From NCBI GenBank assembly GCA_963714125.1, contig OY970234.1, positions 744,001-808,000 of the forward strand: DNA of 64,000 nucleotides, written 5' to 3'. The position numbers were made by a program, and so were the translations under genes. The notes below the pieces were generated by a model. The model was given only the letters and a program-made list of their open reading frames with translations, was not told where the DNA came from and did not search any database. Each line of letters opens with the position of its first letter. Position 1 is the stretch's first letter. The DNA comes from CAWCAW01 sp963714125 (GTDB lineage Bacteria > Actinomycetota > Acidimicrobiia > Acidimicrobiales > UBA8190). Below are positions 51,443 to 59,066 of the stretch, one piece after another.

Positions 51443-51801
51443 GCACTCCGGTGGGACCGTATGCGCCGGCCGTGTCAGCCGGTCAGTGGCTGGTCTGTTC
51501 GGGACAGATCGGCATCCGCCCTGGTGCGGAGGGGCCGCAACTCGTCGAAGGCGGCTTTGACGCCCAGGTGACCCAGGCCCTTGCCAACGTGACCAACCTC
51601 TTGGCCGACCACGGGTTGGCGTGGACCAACGTGGTGAAGGCCACCGTCTTTTTGGCCGACATGGGTGACTACAAGGCGTTCAACGAAGCGTACGTCCACG
51701 TTCTCGGTGATCATCACCGTCCGGCGCGCTCGGTGGTGGCGGTAGCCGGGCTGCCCATGGGGGCCGTGGTGGAGATCGAGGTGTGGGCCTTTACCGGCTG
51801 A
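51439..51801 (+). CDS. RidA-family protein
   Basis: 120 residues from ATG 51439, overlapping the upstream stop by four bases. The RidA fold is shown by PYAPAVSAGQWLVCSGQIG, TNLLADHGLAWTNVVKATVFL and the substrate Arg in HHRPARSVVAVAGLP with GAVVEIE. RidA proteins deaminate reactive enamines/imines or have related hydrolase roles. Coupling to the Fe-S/molybdopterin-like protein suggests that it handles a reactive product of that enzyme. Confidence 0.9.
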   Translation: MSTPVGPYAPAVSAGQWLVCSGQIGIRPGAEGPQLVEGGFDAQVTQALANVTNLLADHGLAWTNVVKATVFLADMGDYKAFNEAYVHVLGDHHRPARSVVAVAGLPMGAVVEIEVWAFTG

Positions 51802-51825
51802 GCGTCTGGCGCTGCCGGCTGAGCT

Positions 51826-52506
51826 TCAGGGCGCCCAGGTGCCGGGGCCGAAGCGATAACCGACCGAACGCACCGTCTCGATCAGACTGGCGTGCTCCTC
51901 ACCCAGCTTGGCCCGCAGGCGCCGCACGTGAACATCGACGGTGCGGGCCCCGCCGTAGTACTCGTAACCCCACACCCGGCTGAGCAGCGTCTCGCGCGTG
52001 AACACCTTGCCGGGTCGAGCGGCGAGAAAACGCAGCAGCTCGTATTCCATGTACGTCAGGTCCAGCGCTTTGCCCGCCACGGCCGCTTGGTACGTCTCGA
52101 GATTGAGCACGAGCGGTCCATGTTCGATCAACTCCGGCCGCAGCCCGCGACCGGTACGCCAGAACAGGTGGGCCAGGCGGGCCGACACCTCTTCAGGGCG
52201 GGCCGGCAAGACGCAGAAGTCGTCGAAGTGGTCCTCGCGCAGATGCAGGTCCTTGATCTGTTCACCTTCGACCACCAACAGCAACGGACGCAGCGGCACG
52301 TCGCGGGCGCGCACCAAACGACACAGGGCGAACGCACCCTGCGGGTCGGGCCGAGCGCAGATCACCGCGCCGGCCCAGCCGTCCTCGGGCTCATCGGCCT
52401 GGGCGTGCTCGGGACGGACGACGGCCTTCCATGGGTAACCAGCGTGCTCGAGCGCAAGCACCAGCTCGGAGGGAAAGGGATCCGGGAAGCACAGCAGGGG
52501 TTCCAT
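51826..52506 (-). CDS. GlnR-like OmpR-family regulator
   Basis: 226 residues from ATG 52506, overlapping the glnA stop (TGATG). The C-terminal winged helix (LDLTYMEYELLRFLA, RVWGYEYYGGARTVDVHVRR, LRAKLG) is very close to actinobacterial GlnR. The receiver half lacks an obvious phospho-Asp strand (AVICARPDPQ in its place), as in atypical GlnR proteins that work without phosphorylation. As a regulator co-transcribed with glutamine synthetase, it most likely controls nitrogen genes. Confidence 0.87.
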   Translation of the reverse strand: MEPLLCFPDPFPSELVLALEHAGYPWKAVVRPEHAQADEPEDGWAGAVICARPDPQGAFALCRLVRARDVPLRPLLLVVEGEQIKDLHLREDHFDDFCVLPARPEEVSARLAHLFWRTGRGLRPELIEHGPLVLNLETYQAAVAGKALDLTYMEYELLRFLAARPGKVFTRETLLSRVWGYEYYGGARTVDVHVRRLRAKLGEEHASLIETVRSVGYRFGPGTWAP

Positions 52507-53840
52507 CACAAAAGCGGAAGGTACCGATCGAGTTCGAACTGGCTGATGTGCGTCTTGTAGGCGCTCCATTCCACTCGTTTGTTGCGGATGAACCATTCAA
52601 AGACGTGCTCGCCCACGGTGTCGGCCACCAGCTCGGAGTGCTCCATCTCCGTCACCGCTTCGTGCAGGCTGCCCGGCAGGGCGCGGATGTCGTCGGCGGC
52701 CAGCTCCTCGGGCGTCATGGTGAAGAGGTTGGCGGCGGCCTCGCGGGGTAGCTCGTAGCCCTCCTCGATGCCCTTGAGACCGGCGGCCAGGATGACGGCG
52801 AAGGCCAGGTAGGGGTTACACGCTGAATCCGGCGCCCGGTATTCGATGCGGGTCGACTCGATCTTGTTGCGCTTCACTACGGGCACGCGCACTAGCGCCG
52901 AGCGGTTGTTGCGAGCCCACGACACGTGTACGGGCGCCTCGTATCCCGTCACCAAGCGCTTGTAGGAGTTCACCCACTGGTTCGTCACGGCGGTGATCTC
53001 ATGGGCGTGGCGCAACAGGCCCGCCGTGAACCGCTTGGCCACTTCGGAGAGGCCGTAGGGGTCCTCGGCGTCGTAAAAGGCGTTGGTGTCGCCTTCGAAG
53101 AGCGACAAGTGCGTGTGCATGCCCGAGCCCTGTACGCCCGACAGCGGCTTGGGCATGAAGCTGGCATGCACGCCGTGGCGCTGGGCCGTCTCCTTGATCA
53201 CCAGTCGCGCCGTCATCACCGTGTCGGCCATGGTCAGCGCGTCGGTATAGCGCAGGTCGATCTCGTGCTGGCTGGGGGCGTCCTCGTGCTGGGCATGCTC
53301 GACGGGAATGCCCATGTCCTCCAAGGTCAACACCGAGCGCTTGCGTAAGTCGCTGCCGAGGTCCGAGGCGGTGAGCTCGAAGTACGAACCGGTGTCCAGG
53401 GTCACCGGCACTCGGGCCGGATCGGCGTTGGCGAAGTAGAAGTACTCGATCTCCGGGGCGGCGTAGAAGGTGAAGCCCTGCTCCCGGGCCCGGTCGAGGG
53501 TGCGCCGCAAGGTGTGGCGGGGGCAGCCCTCAAAGGGGGTGCCGTCGAGGTTGAAGATGTCGCAGAAGACCCGGGCCACGGGCATGTCGTCGGGGTGCCA
53601 GGGCAGGATTTGAAAGGTCTTGGCGTCCGGCCGGGCCAGGACGTCGGCCTCTTGGACCCGGCTGAAGCCGTCGATAGCTGACCCGTCGAAGGTCATGCCT
53701 TCTTCCAGGGCGTTCTCCAGCTCGGCGGGGGTGATGGAGAACGTCTTGGCCGTCCCGAGCACGTCCGTGAACCAGAGCTGGACGAAGCGGATGCCCCGCT
53801 CCTCCACGGTCCTCAGCACGTACTCCTGCTGGGTGCGCAT
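52506..53840 (-). CDS. glnA: Glutamine synthetase, GSI-alpha-like
   Basis: 444 residues from ATG 53840, with GGGAGG just upstream. Metal and ATP sites are visible: FDGSAIDGF, APEIEYFYF, GSGMHTHLSLF, and the NRSALVRVP and IEYRAPDSACNPYLA loops. The adenylylation loop of GSI-beta (LYDLPP) is absent, so feedback control probably differs. Downstream is a GlnR-like gene in the same transcript. A second glnA (54112-55533) is divergent. Confidence 0.93.
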   Translation of the reverse strand: MRTQQEYVLRTVEERGIRFVQLWFTDVLGTAKTFSITPAELENALEEGMTFDGSAIDGFSRVQEADVLARPDAKTFQILPWHPDDMPVARVFCDIFNLDGTPFEGCPRHTLRRTLDRAREQGFTFYAAPEIEYFYFANADPARVPVTLDTGSYFELTASDLGSDLRKRSVLTLEDMGIPVEHAQHEDAPSQHEIDLRYTDALTMADTVMTARLVIKETAQRHGVHASFMPKPLSGVQGSGMHTHLSLFEGDTNAFYDAEDPYGLSEVAKRFTAGLLRHAHEITAVTNQWVNSYKRLVTGYEAPVHVSWARNNRSALVRVPVVKRNKIESTRIEYRAPDSACNPYLAFAVILAAGLKGIEEGYELPREAAANLFTMTPEELAADDIRALPGSLHEAVTEMEHSELVADTVGEHVFEWFIRNKRVEWSAYKTHISQFELDRYLPLL

Positions 53841-53870
53841 CTCGCCTCCCATGTCCTGGTCCGCCGCCGG

Positions 53871-53886
53871 CCCTGCGATCGCAGGG
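53871..53886. promoter_or_regulatory. Perfect 16-bp palindrome upstream of the first glnA
   Basis: CCCTGCGATCGCAGGG is a perfect inverted repeat 31 bp upstream of the glnA start at 53840. It could be an operator for a dimeric regulator or form a small hairpin in the leader RNA. No consensus was matched. Confidence 0.45.
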
Positions 53887-53954
53887 TGATGGCAGGTGGA
53901 ACCCTCACTAGTGTCGCAGGCGTGGGGGCCCTAAGCCGACGGGTTCACACGCCG

Positions 53955-54013
53955 TTTACATCCAGGCAACGGCCCAGAAATCCTTTGGTGCAAATGTTGC
54001 CGCCGAACGCAAC
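53955..54013. promoter_or_regulatory. Candidate nitrogen-regulator sites between the two glnA genes
   Basis: TTTAC-N6-GCAAC at 53955-53970 resembles the GlnR box (GTnAC-N6-GaAAC) with one base different in each half. GTTGC-N8-GCAAC at 53996-54013 is an inverted repeat with the same half-site. These lie 100-160 bp upstream of the second glnA and between the two divergent promoters. The match is suggestive only. Confidence 0.4.
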
Positions 54014-54111
54014 CTGAGACCGGTGGCGGTTCCCTACGCGGCGCGGATTTGTGAGGGGCCGGAGCAACCACCACGATGGTGCGGTCCTACGAGACTCAAG
54101 GAGGAGTAGCC

Positions 54112-55533
54112 GTGCAGCAGCGGACCCCCAAGGAAGTGCTCAACCTGGTGAAGGACGAGGGTATCGAGATCGTCGATATTCGCTTCATCGACCTTCCCGG
54201 CCTCATGCAGCACTTCTCGGTGCCGGCCCACGCCCTGACCGAGGACGTGTTCGAGGAGGGGTTCGGGTTCGACGGCTCGTCCATCCGCGGCTTCCAGGAG
54301 ATCCAGGAGTCGGACATGCTGCTCATGCCCGACCCGAACACGGCCGTCATTGACCCCTTCCGCCAGCACGCCACGCTGAACATCAATTGCTTCGTACGCG
54401 ATCCTGTGACCCTCGAGTCGTACTCGCGTGACCCGCGTTACGTGGCCCAGAAGGCGGAGGCGTATCTCGGGACCACCGGCCTGGCCGACACCGTCTACTT
54501 CGGGCCTGAGGCCGAGTTCTTCATCTTCAACGACGTGCGGTACTCCCAGGGCACCCGCTCCGCCTTCTACCAAGTCGACTCCATCGAGGGTCACTGGAAC
54601 AGTGACGCCGATGAGGGCCCGAACCTCGGTTACAAGATCCGCCCCAAGGAGGGGTACTTCCCGGTACCGCCGGCCGACCACTTCCAGGATCTGCGTTCCG
54701 AGATGATCCTCACCATGGAGAAGCTCGGCATCGAGATCGAGGTCCAGCACCACGAGGTGGCCACCGCCGGTCAAGCCGAGATCGACATGCGCTTCGACAC
54801 GCTGCTGACGATGGCCGACAAGCTCATGCTCTACAAGTACGTGGTGAAGAACGTGGCGCGCGCGGCGGGGTACACGGCGACGTTCATGCCCAAGCCCCTG
54901 TTCCAGGACAACGGCTCGGGCATGCACTGCCACCAGTCCCTTTGGAAGGGTGGCGAGCCTCTCTTCTACGGCGACGGCTACGGCGGCCTGTCCGACATGG
55001 GACGGTGGTACATCGGTGGCCTGCTCAAGCACGCCGCCGCCGTGCTGGCCTTCGCGGCGCCGACGACGAACTCGTACAAGCGCCTTGTCCCCGGCTACGA
55101 AGCGCCGGTGAACCTGGTGTACTCGCAGCGCAACCGTTCGGCGGCGTGCCGGATCCCGTTGTACTCGCAGAGCCCCAAGGCCAAGCGCATCGAGTTCCGG
55201 TGCCCAGACCCGTCGTGTAACCCGTACTTGGCCTTTTCGGCCATGCTCATGGCGGGCCTTGACGGTGTCCAGAACCGCATTGAGCCGCCGGACCCGGTGG
55301 ACAAGGACCTCTATGACCTGCCGCCCGAGGCGCTGGCCAAGGTCCCCCAAGTGCCCGGTTCACTCGACGCCGCCTTGAACGCGTTGGAAGCCGACAACGA
55401 CTTCTTGAAGGCCGGCGGCGTATTCACCGACGACCTCATCGAGACGTGGATCGACTACAAGCGGATCAACGAGGTTGACGCCATCCGGCTTCGGCCCCAC
55501 CCGTGGGAGTTCATGCTTTACTACGACATCTAG
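54112..55533 (+). CDS. glnA: Glutamine synthetase, GSI-beta type
   Basis: 473 residues from GTG 54112, preferred because AAGGAGGAG lies directly upstream; the frame extends further. Signature motifs FDGSSIRGF, GPEAEFFIF, GSGMHCHQSLW and RIEFRCPDPS; the tyrosine in LYDLPPEAL is the adenylylation site of GSI-beta, so GlnE-type control is expected. The 3' end (FMLYYDI) is the normal conserved tail. The last 22 nt of the coding region recur at 56335-56356, after a toxin-antitoxin pair. Confidence 0.95.
   Translation: MQQRTPKEVLNLVKDEGIEIVDIRFIDLPGLMQHFSVPAHALTEDVFEEGFGFDGSSIRGFQEIQESDMLLMPDPNTAVIDPFRQHATLNINCFVRDPVTLESYSRDPRYVAQKAEAYLGTTGLADTVYFGPEAEFFIFNDVRYSQGTRSAFYQVDSIEGHWNSDADEGPNLGYKIRPKEGYFPVPPADHFQDLRSEMILTMEKLGIEIEVQHHEVATAGQAEIDMRFDTLLTMADKLMLYKYVVKNVARAAGYTATFMPKPLFQDNGSGMHCHQSLWKGGEPLFYGDGYGGLSDMGRWYIGGLLKHAAAVLAFAAPTTNSYKRLVPGYEAPVNLVYSQRNRSAACRIPLYSQSPKAKRIEFRCPDPSCNPYLAFSAMLMAGLDGVQNRIEPPDPVDKDLYDLPPEALAKVPQVPGSLDAALNALEADNDFLKAGGVFTDDLIETWIDYKRINEVDAIRLRPHPWEFMLYYDI
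55511..55532 (+). repeat. Direct repeat, left copy (glnA 3' end)
   Basis: 22 nt that start TCATGCT, then one variable base, then TACTACGACATCTA. They are repeated at 56335-56356 with a single mismatch (T/C at position 8). The repeat covers the end of glnA and its stop codon, as in integration or duplication at a conserved gene end. Confidence 0.85.
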
Positions 55534-55566
55534 AAGAGGCCAGCTAGACGGGGTTCCCGTTCTCGC

Positions 55567-55580
55567 TCGCGTCTAGAAAC
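55567..55580 (+). repeat. 14-nt direct repeat, left copy
   Basis: TCGCGTCTAGAAAC occurs here and again at 56220-56233. The two copies lie inside the 22-nt repeats and enclose the terminator and toxin-antitoxin genes. Confidence 0.7.
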
Positions 55581-55583
55581 TTG

Positions 55584-55612
55584 AAAGGGCGGCCCGAAGG
55601 GGTCGCCCTTTT
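55584..55612 (+). terminator. Intrinsic terminator after glnA
   Basis: AAAGGGCGGCCC pairs with GGGTCGCCCTTT around a GAAG tetraloop, followed by T residues. It is 50 bp after the glnA stop and inside the repeat-bounded segment; it could also serve the converging antitoxin gene. Confidence 0.85.
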
Positions 55613-55622
55613 GCCTGCTGGT

Positions 55623-55919
55623 TTACCCAGCAAGCAGCCGCTCAAGTGCCTCGCGAGCGAGTTGCGAAACCGTCTTGCCTTCGCGAACCGCACGCGCTTC
55701 CGCCTTTGCTCGAAGCTCCGCTGGTGCTCGGAAGGAAACTCGCGGGGAGTGCAGCTTCGCGCCGGTCAATGACGGTCGGCCTCTGCCAATCCGCTCGAGC
55801 GTCTGCTCTGCGATAACGGCGGCTCGCTTCTCCGTGATTCGTCGGCCCTTGCTGTCTCGGATGACCTCCTTGTCGAGATCGACATCCGGACCGACCTTGT
55901 AAGCGCGCGCCATGTTCAT
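55623..55919 (-). CDS. Ribbon-helix-helix antitoxin
   Basis: 98 residues from ATG 55919 (ATG 55913 also possible, with GGAG six bases upstream). The C-terminal half (VSFRAPAELRAKAEARAVR, EGKTVSQLAREALERLLAG) is a ribbon-helix-helix DNA-binding fold; the N-terminal half is charged and may bind the toxin. Its start overlaps the toxin stop, giving toxin-first order. Confidence 0.8.
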   Translation of the reverse strand: MNMARAYKVGPDVDLDKEVIRDSKGRRITEKRAAVIAEQTLERIGRGRPSLTGAKLHSPRVSFRAPAELRAKAEARAVREGKTVSQLAREALERLLAG

Positions 55920-56155
55920 CTCCGTCCTCTTCGATAGTGAGTTGGCATCACATGAATCACCAGAAGTACGTCGGGAAGCTTTATCGCAACGATCTCGAGT
56001 TCGACACCACGATCGTCTGGTCCGATCCAAAGGAGCCTCTCGTCAGCCTCCTCGTCCGCGGGAAGCGACGTAATCGTTCCGTTGGCAATGACATGCAACG
56101 CGTGTGCCTTTCCGATTCGGTGTTTGCGGGCCGACCGCGTGAACCGGACCTCCAT
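55916..56155 (-). CDS. Putative type II toxin (BrnT/RelE-superfamily-like)
   Basis: 79 residues from ATG 56155. MEVRFTRSARKHRIGKAHAL at the N-terminus and VELEIVAIKLPDVLLVIHVM with a basic tail are seen in small RelE-fold/BrnT-like proteins; the assignment to a family is from pattern only. It overlaps the antitoxin gene and is preceded by a palindrome that looks like its operator. Confidence 0.7.
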   Translation of the reverse strand: MEVRFTRSARKHRIGKAHALHVIANGTITSLPADEEADERLLWIGPDDRGVELEIVAIKLPDVLLVIHVMPTHYRRGRR

Positions 56156-56162
56156 CCCATAA

Positions 56163-56177
56163 TTATGTCAGACATAA
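56163..56177. promoter_or_regulatory. Perfect 15-bp palindrome at the toxin-antitoxin promoter
   Basis: TTATGTCAGACATAA (TTATGTC-N-GACATAA) lies 8 bp upstream of the toxin start and overlaps a CATAAT -10-like box on the minus strand. This is the position expected for autorepression by an antitoxin dimer. Confidence 0.6.
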
Positions 56178-56219
56178 ATGTGCGGGTCAAGGTCCCCACG
56201 CGTCCGGCCGTGTCTAGAT

Positions 56220-56233
56220 TCGCGTCTAGAAAC
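56220..56233 (+). repeat. 14-nt direct repeat, right copy
   Basis: TCGCGTCTAGAAAC, identical to 55567-55580. Confidence 0.7.
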
Positions 56234-56334
56234 ACCGCCAAATGCTGCCGTCGGGACCGCGGAGCACCGAGCTCGGAATCGTCTGACCAGTAGTTGTGCC
56301 GTCTTCTGCCACGTAGCCAGAAGGCCCAGAGCCC

Positions 56335-56356
56335 TCATGCTCTACTACGACATCTA
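56335..56356 (+). repeat. Direct repeat, right copy (duplicate of glnA 3' end)
   Basis: Matches 55511-55532 at 21 of 22 positions. It is not part of any gene: no glnA coding sequence precedes it. It marks the right boundary of the 0.8-kb toxin-antitoxin segment. Confidence 0.85.
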
Positions 56357-56595
56357 AGGGGCCCCCGACAAAACCTGGTCAGCTTGGCGACAACTGAATC
56401 GCTCAAACGGACGGTCGACATCGTCGCAAAGGCTGCCAAACACGGGAGTCCGAGCGCCTAAGTTTCCGAACGAGCCGGTCATTTTTCGGAGTATTACCTG
56501 CGAACGGCGAAGATGATTGGCGCGCAAGCCGTTCACAACACCTACTATCGGGCCGTGTCCAGGAGTGCACGGAAAACGGCACCGTTGACACCTCC

Positions 56596-58677
56596 ATGAC
56601 ACGGTGCGGGCGCCTCGGGCGGAGGAAGCTCCGCTGTTGCGCGGTCGCCTTTTTGGCATTGTTTGCGTTGATCGCTACGCAGCTGGCCATGTCCGCTCCT
56701 GCCGGAGCCTCGCCGTTCAAGGCGTCGGCATCGTACGGGGCGTGCCCCCCCAACTGCGGCCGCGTGGCCGCCGGCAGCCCCTTGCTGGTCCCCTTCATGA
56801 CCAACGCCGGCCCAGGTTGGGAGCCCTTTCCCGACACCGCGGTCGAGGCGTATACCCGCCAGCTGCAGCAGTACCTCGATCACGTGGGCGAGGGAACCAC
56901 CGTTAACGTCGCCGTGGAAAAGTGGCAAGGGGCCATAGGCGGATTCCAAGCGCTCATCATCCTGATCTCATCGCCGTCGTTGCAGGAAGTCCACCTCCGG
57001 AGCCCGGTGCAGGATGCTCGCGATCTGTGCTCGTTATCGTTCCGCGGGTATCCATCCGGCGCACTGCAGTCGTTGACCGAGATACCGAAAGCGGTGTCCG
57101 GGCAGTGCATCTTTCCGAGGGCGGACTCGGCGATAGGTACCCCGGCCAGCGCCACTGTGGTCGCCTTTACCCGGGGCGATTTAGCCGCGTTGATCGAGAT
57201 CACGGCGCCCACCTTGAAGCCCATCCCAGAGGGCACAGCGACCAGCGTGGCCTACGCTCAGTACGAGAATCTTCCGGCGGCCGGGGTGCCCGTCTCTTCG
57301 AACAAGTTCGATCCCTCGCTCGTCCTCGTCTGGCTCGCCATCTTGGCTGCCGCCATCTTCGGTGTCGTCCGCAGCGCCCGCCGGAAAGGGAACTGGCGCG
57401 CGCCACTACAAGAAGCGGCGAAAGCGTTCGGACGCCGCAAGCTCGCCCTCGGCGTGTCACTGATGGCAGTGGTCGGCGCAATGGCCTTCGCCATGACCGA
57501 TTCTTCCGTTCTGCACGGTGGCGTTGGCTGGTACAACGTGTACTTCGGCGACTTCTGGGAGACCTGGGTGACGTCGGCCAACATCACCTTCGCCGGGGGA
57601 TTTGGGCACATTTACGTCCTCGATCGGGCTCTCGAGACCGCTCCAGCCATAGAGATGTTCGTGGCACCGTTCGCCCGGCTCGGATTGCACCTGTCGTTCC
57701 CGCTTCAAACTCTTGTCCTCTACCCGACGGCGTTCCTCATTGCCGGTCCTCTGTATCTGAGCGCCATGGCACTTCCGATCTGCGCCGGCGACCGCTTGCT
57801 GTCGCTAATGGGGGTAACCGACCTGCGGCGGCGAATGGTGGTGCTCGGGACCATGGCGGCCACCTTGCCGACTCCCGCCTTAAACGGCCACCCCGAGGAC
57901 CTGGTGGCGTTGGGCGCCATGCTCTACGGGCTAGTTGCCGCCTTGGAGGGACGTCACCGCGCCGCCGGCTGGTGGCTCGGAACCGCCTTGGGCTTCCAGT
58001 TCCTCGCTTTCTTTGCCGTGCCCGTTTCCTTGGTGCTGCTCAAACGCCGTAAGTGGCTGGGGGCGGTCGTCCCGATGATTCTTGTTCCCTTGGGTGTCCT
58101 GCTCGTCCCCTTGGTCAGCGCCCCGACGTCGACGATGGACCAACTTCTCCACCAAAAAGTATTCGACACCATGGGTAACATCACGCCGATCTGGCATCTG
58201 GACCCCGGGGTGGGAGCGTTCGTGCGCCTTCTCATCGCCCTGGCTGCGATCCCGGCGGCAGTCGTCGTGGCCCATGCCCTTCCCAAAGACCGCCGCCGGA
58301 CAGCGGCGAACCTCGTCGTTTGGACCGTCGCCGTGCTCTTCGCCCTCCGGGCGTTCGAGCCTGAACTGACTAACTATTTTCTGGCTCCCGCCTTGGCGCT
58401 ATCTGCCCTCAGTGCCTCGCGAGCACCTTGGTGGCGACTTCTCTCCGCGTGCCTTGCTTCCCTGTGGCTCACCTGGTGGCTGCACGACCCCATAGGGGGC
58501 CGATGGTCTGAGTGGCTATTGCTGTTGGCCCAGCTGTGTCTACTTCTCTGGTTGGCCTGGCCCAAAAATCTCCGCTCGGAGGATCAAAGCGTCCAAACCG
58601 CAGCCACCAAGAGGCCAGCTCCGGCGCCCGCAACAGTCCGCCGGTCGCAAGCGCGCACCGGCCTCAGTGTGAGCTGA
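56596..58677 (+). CDS. Large multi-pass membrane protein with signal peptide and N-terminal ectodomain
   Basis: 693 residues from ATG 56596. A signal peptide (to about ASP40) is followed by a ~200-residue outside domain with four cysteines (GACPPNC, DLCSLSF, SGQCIF), then about ten membrane helices from residue ~240 to the end and a basic tail. The C-terminal half has short GT-C-like stretches (YFGDFWETWVTSANITFAG) but no diagnostic motif. I cannot name a family. Upstream GC-poor intergenic DNA and the neighbouring GT-C and acyltransferase genes suggest envelope polysaccharide work. Confidence 0.7.
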   Translation: MTRCGRLGRRKLRCCAVAFLALFALIATQLAMSAPAGASPFKASASYGACPPNCGRVAAGSPLLVPFMTNAGPGWEPFPDTAVEAYTRQLQQYLDHVGEGTTVNVAVEKWQGAIGGFQALIILISSPSLQEVHLRSPVQDARDLCSLSFRGYPSGALQSLTEIPKAVSGQCIFPRADSAIGTPASATVVAFTRGDLAALIEITAPTLKPIPEGTATSVAYAQYENLPAAGVPVSSNKFDPSLVLVWLAILAAAIFGVVRSARRKGNWRAPLQEAAKAFGRRKLALGVSLMAVVGAMAFAMTDSSVLHGGVGWYNVYFGDFWETWVTSANITFAGGFGHIYVLDRALETAPAIEMFVAPFARLGLHLSFPLQTLVLYPTAFLIAGPLYLSAMALPICAGDRLLSLMGVTDLRRRMVVLGTMAATLPTPALNGHPEDLVALGAMLYGLVAALEGRHRAAGWWLGTALGFQFLAFFAVPVSLVLLKRRKWLGAVVPMILVPLGVLLVPLVSAPTSTMDQLLHQKVFDTMGNITPIWHLDPGVGAFVRLLIALAAIPAAVVVAHALPKDRRRTAANLVVWTVAVLFALRAFEPELTNYFLAPALALSALSASRAPWWRLLSACLASLWLTWWLHDPIGGRWSEWLLLLAQLCLLLWLAWPKNLRSEDQSVQTAATKRPAPAPATVRRSQARTGLSVS

Positions 58678-59066
58678 TGGACAATGGTTCGACTCGCGGG
58701 CGTGCGTCACTGTGATTCAGGCGCTCGACGAGGACAGGCTCTGCACCACGAGAGTCGTCATGATTTCCCGCGCTCAGTGACCGGGGTGGCCTGGCGGCGG
58801 GCCACAGCACTACCTGGCTGTTCACGTGGGGGTGGCATGACCACGCTGATCGTCAAGTATCACGCGCACCACGCCATCAGAACGACGATGCGAACGACTC
58901 CCAAGTGCTGGTGTTCGCCTGGCCTCGCCAGGAGCCTTATGCGTCCAGAGGCCGCCCAGTGACCGAGAACACTCAGGTGATTGTTTTGGGCCGATCGGCC
59001 ACGAGGCCAGGGAGCGCAGTGCGGCGTTACTCGGATGGTCAGGAGAAGCCGTACCATTAAGAGCCC
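58678..59066. other. Intergenic region, no gene seen
   Basis: 389 bp between two membrane-protein genes. Short frames here have no conserved motif and no good ribosome-binding site. I see no tRNA, terminator or repeat. Confidence 0.4.
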
